Positions 37,448 to 49,137 of a stretch of 64,000 nucleotides of DNA are shown here, piece after piece; position 1 is the stretch's first letter, and every line of letters begins with the position of its first letter. The position numbers and the translations under genes are program-made. Origin of the DNA: Drechslerella dactyloides (taxonomy: Eukaryota > Ascomycota > Orbiliomycetes > Orbiliales > Orbiliaceae); contig JAGTWJ010000001.1 in NCBI GenBank assembly GCA_020064725.1, forward strand, positions 868,001-932,000. Reading direction: 5' to 3'. Below the pieces are notes generated by a model. It saw nothing but the letters and a program-made list of their open reading frames with translations, searched no databases and was not told where the DNA came from.

Positions 37448-39796
37448 ATGTCGCAGGCGGGATCTCCCATTGGAACGCCCAGAAACAGTCACGATGGCGG
37501 GCAGTCGAACAAAGACCGGAAATCACTGGATGGCCAGCCCTTAGCTGAGGCTGAGAATGCCTTCCAAAAGGCTATCGCGGTTTGGAGAAGTGCGCTACCC
37601 CCTACTTGCATTGCGCTGCCCGCAGAGCTCTGACATCCAGATAGGCATCGATCTGTCGTCGCTTCAGAAGCAGCTTGATGCGGAGGCCAGCGAAATCATC
37701 ACGAACCAGCGAGACGACCTGGTAGAACGGAAGGAGGTTGCGCAGAAGACGAAGGATTTCCGCAAGCTCAGCGATTCTGATAAACTCGCCGAGTACAAAG
37801 GCTTGCTGAAAGGTAGGCGCGGTCTCACATGGGAAGAATCAGAGTCGCGACGGGCTAACCAGAGTGTACAGCATATCAACAATTCATTGATCACATCTCC
37901 AATCACCGAAAGTCGACAGAGTCGCGTTTCCTAAACGTCTACAACCACCTCTCCGAAGCTCCCGACCCGTACCCCCTGCTCGAGGCGACGATAGATTCCC
38001 TCGTCCAATCCGAAGATGTGTCGCGTCTCACCTCCGAAAACAATTCGCTCCGAACCACAGTGGCGCGCCTCACATCCCAAAATCAGAACCTCGAATCTAG
38101 AATAGACGACCTCAAGAGAGAATCATCGAGGAAGGATAACGAAGCCAACAGGGCGTTAGAGAAGGCTGAGGAAGGCTTCCAAGCGGTCCTTGAAGAGAGG
38201 ACAGCCAATTGGGAGGCCAAGGAGCGCAGCTTGCTGGACAAGATTGAGCACCAGGACCGGGTCCTCAAAGAACAGAAAGCCCATTATGAAGCCAGCCTAC
38301 GGATGGGCAAGGTCTCCGAAGGAGGTGACGATGAGTTCCGCGGGGGCGCTAGCTTGGCGGAGCTCGAGATCGTCAGCAGCGACCTGGAGCGGACCACTAT
38401 GCGATTGACAGAGATGGAGAATAGGAACGAGCAACTGCGCGCCCAGCTCGCCCAAGCACTCACCTCTCAAAACGCCGCAACCGGGAAGTCCGAGCAAGAG
38501 CAGGAGGATCTTGATAACGAAGTCCAGAGGCTGGAAACCGTCAATTCGAACTTGATCAAGAAGATCGATTTGCTGAAGGCTGAGAATGAGACCAAGCTGA
38601 GGGATCAGGAGAGGAAAGAACGCTTGCTTGAACGGGAGGTGGATATGATCAAGAAGGAGCGCACCGTACTCAAAGACAAAGTCAAGGCATGGAGCGACTA
38701 CGACGAGATCAAGCGTGAACTGGAGGTCCTTAAAACAATCGAATTCTCTACCGGCGACGACGAAGATGATACCCATGCCGACGAGACAGAGGTTGCCGGC
38801 CACGGCAAAAAAGAAAGCTTGGAGCAATTACTTCTGGCTCGTAACAAGAAGCTAGGCAATGAGCTTACGGTCCTGCGCGTCTCCCACCAAGATCTTAGCA
38901 GTCGCCTGGAAGATCTCCAGAAGCAGCTCGACTCAACATCCAAAGAGCTGTCCGAATCTCGCAGCCTCAACAACCAACTCGAAGACGACCTCCATAGGGT
39001 TCAATCCCAAGCATCTTTCCCGAATCCAGCTATGTCGGTGGCCGGCACCTATACCTCCCGCTATCCACAATCTCAAGCTGGACACTTTGGCCCCCGCGGT
39101 GGTCGCGTTTCGCCCACCAGCTCCATCATATCTGGTAAAAGTCCACAGCCGGGTAGCTTCGACCAGCTTCGCGCCGCGAACGCCGAGCCATCGGCTGGGA
39201 TCCTTCCCATGCTTACCGCGCAGCGTGACCGCTATAAAGCTCGCAATTCCCAACTCGAAGACGAGCTCTCGCGGACACAGGAGACCGTCACATCTCTGCG
39301 TCAGGAAATTGCCAGCCTCCAGAAGGACAACCTGCAGCTATACGAAAAGACACGATACATATCATCTTACAATCGACCCGGTGCCTCAGGCCCCATGAAG
39401 ACCGGAGCTGTTGGCGTCCATAACAACCCCACAGCCAGCTCTGGCTTATCGCTAGACCGGTATCGGGCAGCATATGAAGCCAATCTATCGCCATTCGAGG
39501 CCTTCCGGACGCGGGAATCCTTCCGGGCGTTCAATAGGATGGGTGTTCTGGAACGAGTGCTCTTCAGCATGACAAAGATGGTGATGAAGAACAGAGTAAC
39601 GAGGAATTTGTTTGCTGGATATTGTATGTTTTTACACTTGCTGTGCATCGGGGTGCTCTACTGGGCGGGAATGGGCGAGACGGAGAAGTTGGGCGGATTA
39701 TCGATGAGTGCGGGTGATACGGTGCCCGGTGCCGTAGGTGGCGGGAAGGCAGCGGGAGAGTGGAAGGCTGAGGAGGCGCCAATTCCGGGAACTTAG
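37448..39796 (+). CDS. COY1: CASP/Coy1-type Golgi tail-anchored golgin
   Basis: Three exons: 37448-37589, 37645-37812 and 37872-39796, 744 residues, with 55- and 59-nt introns in phase 1. Splicing restores the family N-terminus FQKAIAVWR-SIDLSSLQKQLDAE and QKTKDFRKLSDSDKLAEYKG, then AYQQFIDHISNHRKST and LSEAPDPYPLLEATIDSLV. Residues about 150-470 and 540-600 are heptad-rich coiled coil; a disordered Ser/Gly/Pro segment (about 470-530) interrupts it. Near the end AYEANLSPFEAFRTRE and RVLFSMTKMVMKNRVTRNLF precede one membrane helix (about 683-701, MFLHLLCIGVLYW) and a 43-residue tail. CASP/Coy1 proteins sit in Golgi membranes by this C-terminal helix and act in intra-Golgi retrograde tethering. 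It shares a promoter region with the Vps3-type gene, also a membrane-traffic tether. Confidence 0.93.
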
Positions 39797-42175
39797 ATAC
39801 CATAGACGTTCTGTCTTGTGTAGCGTTCGGTTTGGTTGATGGAATCTGTACATGTACATTTATAATTGCGTTTCACGGTCGTTGCTTGGGCATATATCCG
39901 TCGTTGGCGATAGCACTGAATACACATCTTTCGTTCGGCGTATTTTACTGATAGGTTCGGACAGAGTTCTACTGATCACTACTTTTTCTTTGCTATCTGT
40001 GTTGATCGAAAGAGCTGGGTTCTTACATTATATATCTGTTGAAGCATTCGATATCTAATATACAGAGTCTCGAACTCTAATCGCTGGAATAATGTATACT
40101 ACAATTCATCTGGTCTCGTGAACTCAGCTTGACCTTGTTTTGACAACGAAATAAACTGCCGGAGGGGAGTCCTGCCCCAAAATTACTGTCTGCCTGTGGC
40201 AATTTTCAGTTGACTTATGAATGTCCGGACTGATTTATAATTTAATACAGGGAAATTTTTCATATATAGAGCGGTCTTGACATCAGTCTAACATCGCCAA
40301 TCAATTCAACACCAGAAAACTCTGAAGGCCCATGCATCAACTTCCTAATTATGTAAGTAGTGGTCTCGCAAACCAAACATTGCTACGCTGGCACCCTGGT
40401 TAATTATGCCCCACTTCGATGCTCGAGAACCTCAACTTTACGGATTGAGTCTTAAATTTTGTCTGGGTGGTAGCACAAGCTGCGTCCGATCACGGAATTA
40501 CTGGATGGGAGCCGTTGTGCAAGGTTGTACATGCCCAACCGACGGACGAAGAACTTCTGCAAGCTAGGACAGGAATCATCGAGAATTTCGAAGGGATCAA
40601 GTACCTTAGATTTCTTTTTCTACTAGTGGAGTTTCTCGTAAACTAAGCTAAAGTAATATACGAACCGGAATTTCGTTAGTTCATGAATTCAGTTCAATTG
40701 TTGTCATCCGCGGTAGCCTGAGTCGGCAACCTTCACCTTTTTAGCATACTCGGGTTTCTGGATATTATTACTCCTTCAGCGCTTGGTCCCATGGGTGCCA
40801 ATGCAGGTGCAGATTAGTGAGTTCGGCGTTCTTGAATCCTAAAGATGAGTCGTTTTGGAATAACTCGATATCGATGGGAACTATAAGATCTTAATAGATA
40901 CAATATTATATCGGGGATCTCAACGCCATACTACTTTGAACACAAAACCAACTCATGATGCCTCGAACCTTCGAAATATGCGAGTTATGGTCCTAAATAT
41001 TGCACATGATATTTGGCTTGCATTTGCGCGGATTTGGCCAATTTCAGGAAGCTACAAGCGGGCTGATAGCTGAACTCACCGAAATAACATGTTAAAGACG
41101 CAAGGTAAACTTAGGAGATACTCGCGCGAGTTTATGGAGCTAAAATAGACCGGATCAGGCTGATTTCCTTTAGCTAGCTGTGGTCTTTATTGGGAGAATT
41201 CGGAGAATACTAGAAGCTGGCATAAGGCAATCCCCTTGGTCCAGGATAGTGATCTTATACATGATTATGCATGTGTGGAGTATCATGGATTTTTTAAGTA
41301 AAAAACGAATGAGAGAGGGGTCCTGTGGGACCGAATGAGCGCCCAAAACATGAGAAGTAGCTAGTCTTGAGGCTGAACTTGCTCCCACGAACAGCAAGTC
41401 GGCATCTGGCATCGAGACTAAGAGATATCTAACGACTCAAATACCGAGAAATGGGCTTAAATCGTTTTTGGGTGGCTGGGATAGGCCTTACTTGTTCTAC
41501 CCTCGCGCGGATGTGAAGTGATTTTATCTAGACTCAAGGTGCAAAGTAGCCCGTTCTGGTTAGACTATCCTAAGACATGGATTTATGATACTATACTACT
41601 AGAATAATAGCGCGATAGATGGTCCAGGGTTTGTTTCGTGAGGCAAGGATCAAAGCAGTAGAATACTCACGATAGCTCAAGTCTAGCCAGTTTATTGATT
41701 CCTCTTATGGAGGATTAAGTGACTGCAATATGGTTTATCCTTAACTCGATGCATCAATGGGAATCTGGATGCAGGATTACACGGTCTCTTTCGGTCAGCT
41801 TGAACAAGAAATACCCTGGTTAGAATGCAGGCGCGCGTCAAACTGGTACCCAAGAGGTGACTTTAGAGTAAAAGATCGCATCTATTGTAAGGTTTGGGTA
41901 TAGTAAGGATTAGCAGGATGGGGGAAACATCTGATGTCCGGACGTCGTACTATAGTGGGTAAATCCGGTACCTTCTGAATTCGCTTTATAATTTATGTTG
42001 CTTGGATTTCCAATGAGTTACTTAGTTACCTTGAGGAAATATGGAAAGCCCAGTTTAAATAGTGGAATGGTTTCCACGGGTTCATCCAGATCTTGGAATG
42101 TATTAATGCATGCTTAAGAGACTTCATATTTCGAGTCTCAGAGCCTATAGGATATTACTCTTGGCCTCTCGCGAA
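39797..42175. other. 2.4-kb AT-rich intergenic region, no gene
   Basis: Dense stops in all frames and low GC. One dispersed-motif copy TGGTCTCGCAAACCAAAC lies at 40361-40378, and a weaker one (TTTCTCGTAAACTAAGC) near 40631. No terminal repeats or coding remnants could be recognised. Confidence 0.5.
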
Positions 42176-43658
42176 ATGAGTGCTATCGACAATGCTATTG
42201 ATCTTATTCATAAGACATCATCTGGTCTTGATGACCTTAATCGCAGAACATTTGTCGATGATCTACGTCGAACTGTTTATCAACTGCAAACTCCTTTTGA
42301 ACGTGTGTGGAATATGATTCTCCCGGAGCCCTTTGTGCTTGCGGTCTGTCAGATCGGAACCGATCTGGGCCTCTGGGAAGCCTGGAAGTTAGCCGGCGGA
42401 TCAGATGAAAAGTCACTTGATGATTTACTGAAGTTGTGTCAAAAGGATTGTGAACCAGATCTCCTCCGTAAGTTTCTCGTAAACCGGACCGCCGGTCATT
42501 TGGAATAGATATATTGCAGAGAAGATTCTTCCCTGATCTGAACCGTAAATTGCTGATCGGGTTATTCTTGAAATACAGGTCGTATTATGCATCTCCTAGT
42601 AGCCCGCAATATTGTCGAAGAGAGTGCAGAGGAACGTTATAAAGCTACCCCGTTCTCCCTCAGCCTAGCGGAAAAGAAAATAGCTCTCACAATACGAGCG
42701 GGTAAGTTCTTCGAAACCAGTTTGATATGCATTGCGTATATCATAAAGTATTGATAATGGTTTGTATGGTAGGATTCATCATTGGGCTATAACTGCCTTA
42801 TATACTCCGGAATACCTCGCAAAAACAGGATATAGAGTGCCAAAGGATGCTGAAAAGTCAAATATCTATACCGAGCTGCCGCAAAATCCTGAGAAGTTGA
42901 ATTTCTTTGGTCGCTGTGGTTCCAAAGCTGAATACCAGGCCAGTTTCGAGGGATTCATGTCATCCTACACCCAATGGAAACAGAATTGGACTGACGTCTT
43001 CGACACGAATAAACTGCTTGGCAATCGTGCTGTAAACACTGAGGGTGAAGGTCCTATTATAGTTGATGTTCGAGGAAGTGTTGACGACGACATAATGCGA
43101 TTCCTGGAAAAGCACCCACATATCCCACAATTAGGTTCGCTGGTGCTACAAGATCAGGCCGATGTAATCGAATTGGTGAAATCAAAAGGACTTGATCCAA
43201 GGGTAGAACTAATGGTACATGACTTTAAGCCGCAACCCATCTTCGGTGTGTTATGAGACAACCCCCATTTTCTATTTCTCCCTATAAAGGAATCACCTGC
43301 TGAGGGCTATTCGTCTGGCTGACTCGCTATGCTGAAAATCATAGGTTGTCGTGTCTACTTTCTACATGCCATCCTCCATGACTGGCCAGATCAGATCGCC
43401 CTTCAAATACTGGAAAACTTGAAACTTGCATTTAAAAAAGGCTACTGAAAGTTACTTGTTTATGACGTTGTTATACCCGCCAGGGGCGCAAGAATTGTGC
43501 AAGCTACACAAGATGTATGTATCATGGGTGTTCTTGCTGCGGTTGATAGGACGGATGCTGCGTGGAAAGCTCTACTCTCAGAAGCAGGGTTTAAAGTCGT
43601 CCATATGTGGGGAGACGAACGAGGAATTGAGACCCTCATAGAGGCAGAACTGGAATGA
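42176..43658 (+). pseudogene. O-methyltransferase pseudogene 1 (fungal secondary-metabolism type)
   Basis: Four exons can be traced: 42176-42467, 42579-42701, 42773-43245 and 43345-43658, all with GT-AG borders. The product follows SAM-dependent O-methyltransferases of the sterigmatocystin/aflatoxin-cluster type: dimerisation helices (TVYQLQTPFERVWNMI), TDLGLWEAW, the winged-helix segment ERYKATPFSLSLAEKKIALT, YLAKTGYRVP, FLHAILHDWPD and VDRTDAAWKALLSEAGFKVV. Three faults are visible. The junction of exons 2 and 3 is one nucleotide out of frame. TGA at 43446-43448 interrupts exon 4 where homologues read a Ser-like codon (TCA-to-TGA or CGA-to-TGA). The SAM loop, normally DVGGGxG, reads DVRGSVD. 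Start could be 42110 or 42176. A related, more damaged relic lies at 62173-62873. Confidence 0.72.
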
Positions 43659-44069
43659 ATGGATTTGATCCATGCACACCTTATTGTGCGAACCTGGATG
43701 GATGTAAAACGAGGCAGAGAGTAGTGACTGCTATCAGTAGTATCTGGGGCAGGCTCGCACTGTATTTAGCTAAAACTGGTCCAATAAATTCGGGCGTTTG
43801 ATCGCTGCAATTTCGCATTGTATCGCAACATGGCGAGGCGGCATTCCAGTTGGTTCTGAAGGAGCTAGCTTGCGTCTCAGCTACCATCCTGCTGATATTG
43901 CTTTACAATTGCTTCGAATCACTACATGTTTATACAATAGTCACGCCCAAACTTCTCATGTGGCTGCTCACAGCTCCGAGATTACATGCGCATATAAATA
44001 CAGCCTATCTTGGTCTCGTAAACCAGACCCTCTGGAACTGTATAGGGTTGGCTTGCGAGACCAGCTTAT
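43659..44069. other. Spacer between methyltransferase relic and GH131 gene
   Basis: A 410-bp AT-rich spacer holding the best copy of the dispersed motif (44011-44030) and a second GCGAGACCAGC half-copy at about 44055. The presumed 3' end of the minus-strand GH131 gene lies at its right border. Confidence 0.5.
44011..44030 (+). repeat. Dispersed short imperfect palindrome, TGGTCTCGTAAACCAGAC family
   Basis: The motif TGGTCTCGTAAACCAGAC pairs TGGT with ACCA around a CTCGTAA centre. Near-copies occur on either strand at about 621-638, 12483-12500, 13529-13546, 18062-18079, 40361-40378, 42474-42490 (inside an intron of the methyltransferase relic), 58269-58286 and 61848-61865. All sit outside coding exons. 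The same TCTCG core is in the arms of the 74-nt palindrome at 58321. Confidence 0.6.
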
Positions 44070-45363
44070 TTATACAATAGGCTGCAGTGTCACTGCGCCG
44101 CTACTGGTATCCTCAATAAAGATACCTCCGTATGTTAACCCTTCATTCGGCCTCTTGCTCTGATACCCCTGCCTCGTAACATCTATCCCCACAGGTCCTG
44201 TTGGCAACTTGAGCATGCCAACATGGAACTGTCCCTTGCCACTCGCATCATTCGGAATCGGTCCGACGACGCGCACTAGCGGCGATTGGCCAGCACTATG
44301 GTATACAGTGATGAGATTGTTATCCCAGTCGCTTTCGATGGCGAAATTGTGCCAAATGCCGTCGGTAAAGGGAATATTGAGGAGTTCGGTGGCTGGGGAG
44401 GAGGTCGAGGAAGAGTAGAGGCGGAGAGTTTGGGCGGCGGCAAGGGGCCAGGATTCGCCGAAGGGTGTGCCGGTCTTTAGTTGCCACTGCCGGGATAGAT
44501 CTGTTAACATTGGCTCATTTAAGGTGTAGTTGTAAATGGAGGATAGTGTATGGCTTATAAATACATACGACGTGGGATGAGTAGTCTTGCGTCTCAATGA
44601 ACACTGGCTGGTATTCATGGCTGTAGTTGAGCGGCCTGGTGGGGTCGATTCTGATAGAGAAATGGTGGGCTGTCACGCCGTTGTTCGTGATATCGTTGCC
44701 GCTGTTCGGGGCAGGCAGAAGCTCAGAGCGGCGAAAGCCTGTTTGGGCCGAATCAGGTCCGCCTGGAGCGAAGATGGATTTGTTACTGCATTTTTACATT
44801 TGTTAGCATAGTATTGCTATAGCGCTATATTGAACGCGTATACGAGCCGGGAACTCGTATAGTCCCTCGACAAATATCACTCAATTGCGCTGCAGAGCGT
44901 GCTAGGGAAATCGCGTACTTTATTGTAACAATTATCGGCTTGCCGCCCAAAGGTTTGTCGAACTAGCGATATCATATCGAGTTAGCCTTGAATCGTGCAA
45001 CTTTTCGATAGGGTATTCAAAATAATACCAGCTCCAGGGTTCGATTTCTTACCAACGAATGTTCGACATTCGGAAAATGGACAACCTTCGACCACGGCTC
45101 CTCTACAAGTGTTTATATCAGCACTGCTCGATTGCGACAAATCTGACGTCCAATCAACAAGTGCAATACTTACGTCCTAGAACGTACTCCGGGTTATATG
45201 GGCTCGTAGCATAACTATCCAGTTTGGCGGATCTAAATAATGGAGGAATCCGTCCGTCGAAGACTATCGGGTTAACGCCAATCGTTGTGGTAGTATCCGA
45301 ACCAGGTGTTGGAACAGCGGATGCCAGCGCCGCGAGCGCGAGGGAGGAAAGTAGCGATTTCAT
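44070..45363 (-). CDS. Secreted GH131-family beta-glucanase
   Basis: Five exons: 45363-45174, 45102-45053, 44962-44919, 44785-44569 and 44486-44070, 305 residues; introns 71, 90, 133 and 82 nt, all phase-consistent. Two exons are tiny (50 and 44 nt), but each adds expected residues: EPWSKVVHFPNVEHSL and FDKPLGGKPIIVTI. A signal peptide MKSLLSSLALAALASA is followed by the GH131 pattern: PIVFDGRIPPLF, NKSIFAPGG..QTGFRRSEL, NGVTAHHFSIRIDPTRPLNYSHEYQPVFIE, NIPFTDGIWHNFAIESDWDNNL, GKGQFHVGMLKLPTGP and GLTYGGIFIED. GH131 enzymes cut mixed beta-1,3/1,6/1,4-glucans of plant and fungal cell walls; no CBM1 cellulose-binding module is present. The predicted product is extracellular. The first ATG lies between repeat-rich flanks, with the methyltransferase relic downstream. 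Confidence 0.87.
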
Positions 45364-46526
45364 TTCGACCAGCAGGTGGGCATACGTATCAGCAAAAATT
45401 ATTGAAGGCTGAATGGAAATACCGCAGCACAGCAGGACCAAAGACTCTAATCCCGCTCCAGCAAAAGGCATTCGCAGAATATGTGAAAGGGGAACATTTT
45501 ACTTTAATACTTTGGGGCCCCAGACCGTTCCTCTGCGTTGGTTTGGCGCTGCGAGACCACCCAGACCACCAGTATCACGTACTCAGCTCGTATCAACATA
45601 GCCTAAACCGCGTCTCCGGGCCCATATTATACTCGTATTGCAACATCGCGAGCCTCTCGCGCAATGCAATGGCGTCCGACAGGTCCGGGTACGAGCAACG
45701 TGATATAATTGTATAATAGAACCGGACGCGTTAGCATGTTGCAGATATACGTGCTCCTATCCATGGGTGGCTTTCACGGGGTCGGCTAAATCGCAGACAG
45801 GCTGAAGAGGTTCTAGACGATTACTGGATGGGGTAATTTCCCACACATGGGTGTCTGGAAATGCTAAGAGTGCGGACCGTGATACCGGGATTTGATGGGC
45901 TTGGAAATCTGGGAGGCTGGGGTTGGCAGCTTCACAGGTCTATGACAAAAGGACCTAGCCTTCGATCGATTCTCAGTGCTGTCGGCAAGGGCTAATTGTT
46001 AGGATTCCATCTATGAGTACAGGCTGGGGGTATTGCGTTGTTGGTGAAGTTGTGGCGGTGTGTAACGTAAGACTCAGTCTCGACACTAGCAAAGCCTGGC
46101 AACGTCTGGGGTCGAGACTGCGTAAGACTGCGCAGTATAGAGCTTTTTTCAGTCGCCCTGGGGTAATTGGGCTGTCTGGTCGGTATTCCAGATGCTTAAA
46201 TTTTTTCACGAAAATAAACCCTCGAGCGATACGCATATGCGTTTTTGGTCCCGAAGTGGGGAGAAGTCGAGTCTGATAAACAATGTAATATACACATCGA
46301 CCCGATCTTCGTTCTTGAGGGACAAGAAACGATAGCGAGAGATTCACGACGTGAATTCGTAATAGCCTGCCTGGTGGGAGACGCCAGGACAGGTTAATAA
46401 GACATGCAGAATAGTAGGATTAAGGTATAAGGAGCAGCATGAAAAAGTGATAATGGCCATGGCATTATATAAGAGAAACCCCTAAAACACAATTGAAGAA
46501 GACAGCGATGCTAAAACAACCAAAAT
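45364..46526. other. Intergenic between GH131 and ribosomal protein L17 genes
   Basis: Holds the GH131 promoter on the left and the L17 3' end on the right. Frames up to 124 codons occur on the minus strand (45973-46347) but show no domain or coding bias. Nothing else is recognised. Confidence 0.5.
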
Positions 46527-47506
46527 CTACGACGAAGTGATCTCGCGTCGCTTGATGGTGGTTAATCGGCCGCGCTGTCTGCTGGTCAGACGGACGACAG
46601 CCTGCTCCTTTGGCTTCTCGACAGCGGAGTCTTCCTCGGAAACGACGACCTCGATGTGGCAGGGGTTCGACATATAAGGGTTGATCTATAGGCAATTTGT
46701 TAGCGAGGGTGGATAGGAGAAAAGTCTGCGCAGGATGGACGTACTCTGCCGTGAGCGCGGTATGTTCTCCGTCGCTGCTTGGGGGCTTGGTTGACCTGGA
46801 TGTGGGAGATGACGAGCTTATCGGTATCGAGGCCTTTCGAGTCGGCGTTGGCTTCGGCGTTCTTGAGGAGACCGAGAACGAATTCAGCGGACTTCTCGGG
46901 CCAGCGACCCAGGGTGGCGCCGAACTGCTTGGCTGTATTTTAAGATATCCAGTCAGTTTCGCCACTTCAAAATAAAATAAAAATATCTCCAACTCCAGCC
47001 CTAAACTCCTCCACAAACTCGTTTCAAACCCAGCCATCACAGGGTCTTTCAATGGCGGTATCCGGGTCTTTTTCTATTGTTGGGCTTCCAAGCCTTTCTA
47101 CCATCTGATCGGACCAAACTCGTCACTGACCTTGCGAAGTTCGTCCGGTGCTGCCGTTGAATCGTCTCATGGGGATACACTCCTTCTTCTCCTTGACGTT
47201 TTCAAGGTAGGTGATGGCCCGAGCAAGCTTCATGCCGCTGACAGCCTGGGCCGTCTCGCGGGTGTTCTTGAAGGACACACGGAGGTACGAGCCGCGCGAT
47301 TTGGCGGACTTGGTGGGGTTTTGGGGAACGGCGGCGTAGCGGACCTAGAGAGAACAGGATTCGTTGTCAGCAAAGCCATTCCAGCTGGATCGTAGCAGAC
47401 GAGATTTGAAGATCGTGTCGATGGCGGCCACTTCGCGTGTGTAGTCGGAGATGGCCAATCGATAGAGTCCCCAAACTGAATTCCCAAGAGCAAAGGCACT
47501 GACCAT
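46527..47506 (-). CDS. RPL17: 60S ribosomal protein L17 (uL22)
   Basis: Four coding exons: 47506-47504, 47344-47131, 46932-46745 and 46685-46527, 187 residues. The first coding exon is only the ATG; ATG|GTCAGT splices over 159 nt to CTCTAG|GTCCGC, giving MVRYAAVPQNPTKSAKSRGS. Further introns are 198 and 59 nt. The sequence is the conserved uL22 protein: YLRVSFKNTRETAQAVSGMK, YLENVKEKKECIPMRRFNG, FGATLGRWPEKSAEFVLGLL and RRRTYRAHGRINPYMSNPC, with the usual charged fungal tail ending in RLTTIKRREITSS. It lines the peptide exit tunnel of the large subunit. It is divergent from fibrillarin, sharing 482 bp of upstream DNA. Confidence 0.97.
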
Positions 47507-47988
47507 TTTGTCGGTGGTTGACAATGTCGTGAGGAGACCGGGGGTAGAGTGAAGTTGTCGATGAAGTTGTCGATGAAGTTGTCGATGATGGCGGGCTGTC
47601 TCGTCTTTGGTGTTGCAGCACTTTGCTCCCCGGGCGAAAAAATTCGGCCACACACAGCAAAAGCGTTTGTCCAATCAGAAGTGTTGTGAGGGCTTCTAGC
47701 CCTGATGTCAAACTAACCTCAAACAAACTAGCGCGCATTTTAAGCCGCATGAGACCTTGGCGGCATAGAAAAAGAAACGGCCTGCAAAATTTTTGGTTTT
47801 GCCGGAACAACATCGCGGTCGAAGACACTAGACTCTACTTACCCCCAGGCATCACTTCTCGACAGCCATTCCAATTGGTTGCGACTCGCGTCATACCATC
47901 TTTGCGAGTTCTTACTGCGCCGTATTGCATGCTGCTACGGTCGCCCGACAGCTCTCTCATATAATTACGTCTTTACGTGTTCATTTCA
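47507..47988. promoter_or_regulatory. Divergent promoter, ribosomal protein L17 / fibrillarin
   Basis: The 482 bp between the two start codons serve two ribosome-biogenesis genes. A 12-bp tandem repeat, GAAGTTGTCGAT three times, lies at 47551-47586 within the L17 leader. Pyrimidine tracts precede the fibrillarin ATG (CGTCTTTACGTGTTCATTTC). I could not identify a proven ribosomal-gene box. Confidence 0.5.
47551..47586. repeat. 12-bp tandem repeat, three copies
   Basis: GAAGTTGTCGAT repeats exactly three times head to tail, 45 bp upstream of the L17 ATG, so it is probably in the L17 5' leader, where it reads ATCGACAACTTC. Confidence 0.85.
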
Positions 47989-49137
47989 ATGGCGTTCACA
48001 CCAAGAGGTCGCGGTGGGGGTGGTGGTAGAGGAGGATTCGGTGGCGGCGGCAGAGGCGGCGGCGGTCGCGGAGGCGGTCCTGCTCGAGGCGGCAGAGGTA
48101 TGTTTTCACATTCTTCATGATTGTGCGACGAGCATCAGACGCGTGCGGTGGTTGCAGTAGTGGCTAACATTACATAACTGCGACAGGTGGAGGAAGAGGC
48201 GGCGGTCCAGGAGGGCGCGGCGGCGGCGGCTTCGGAGGGCGAGGCGCGGCTCGTGGTGGCGGTCGAGGTGCTCCTCGTGGTGGAGGACGCGGTGGTGGCC
48301 GTGGAGGAAAGCCAGGGCCGGGAGGCAAGGGTGGTGCCAAAGTCGCGATTGAGGTTCACCCTCGTCACCCAGGTGTCTTCGTCGCCAGGAGTACGAAGGA
48401 AGATCTCCTTGTCACCAAGAACTTGGTGCCAGGGGAGTCTGTCTACGGCGAAAAGCGGATTTCTATCGACGCACCCGCTGAATCCAACGACGGCGAGCCC
48501 GGCGTCCCGACAAAGGTTGAATACCGCGTCTGGAACCCCTTCAGATCAAAGCTGGCGGCCGGTATCCTCGGTGGGCTGGACGAGATATTCATCAAGCCCG
48601 GCGGGAAGGTGCTATACCTAGGTGCCGCCTCAGGTACCTCCGTCTCTCACGTCGCCGACATTGTCGGCCCAACAGGTTGCGTCTACGCCGTTGAGTTCTC
48701 GCACCGGTCCGGACGTGATCTCATCAACATGGCGAAGAAGCGGACGAATGTCATCCCAATCATTGAGGATGCCCGACACCCAATGAAGTACCGAATGCTC
48801 GTGTCCATGGTGGACGTTGTCTTTGCAGATGTCGCACAACCGGATCAAGCCAGAATCGTCGGTCTGAACGCCCACCTGTTCCTGAAGGACAACGGCGGCG
48901 TTGTTGTCTCCATCAAGGCCAGCTGTATCGACAGCACTGCTGCACCAGAAGCCGTCTTTGCGAACGAGGTCAAGAGGCTTAGAGCTGAGAGAATAAAGCC
49001 CCTGGAACAATTGACACTAGGTATGCTGCCCATTAAATTTTGGTTATGAGGTCGTATTGCATGGCTAACCGGTTGCAGAACCCTTTGAGAGAGACCACTG
49101 TGCTGTCGTCGGCAGATACATTCGCTCCCAGTCTTAG
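47989..49137 (+). CDS. NOP1: Fibrillarin, box C/D snoRNP 2'-O-methyltransferase
   Basis: Three exons: 47989-48097, 48187-49020 and 49079-49137, 333 residues; introns 89 and 58 nt in phase 1, both with GCTAAC-type branch sites. Residues 1-85 are the Gly/Arg-rich (GAR) domain, split by intron 1. Then come GAKVAIEVHPRHPGVFVA, RISIDAPAE, KVEYRVWNPFRSKLAAGI, the SAM loop VLYLGAASGTSVSHVADIVG, AVEFSHRSGRDL, DARHPMKYRMLVSMVDVVFA, SIKASCIDSTA and the ending EPFERDHCAVVGRYIR. The catalytic K-D-K-H arrangement is consistent with the visible Lys, Asp, Lys and His residues. Fibrillarin methylates pre-rRNA ribose in the nucleolus, guided by C/D snoRNAs. Family length is about 310-330 residues. Confidence 0.97.

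Noticed and set aside
46933..47130. Possible intronic C/D snoRNA in the second L17 intron (GTGATGG and CTGA)
   Set aside because: The C box is imperfect, no terminal stem is visible, and CTGAC is better explained as the branch point.
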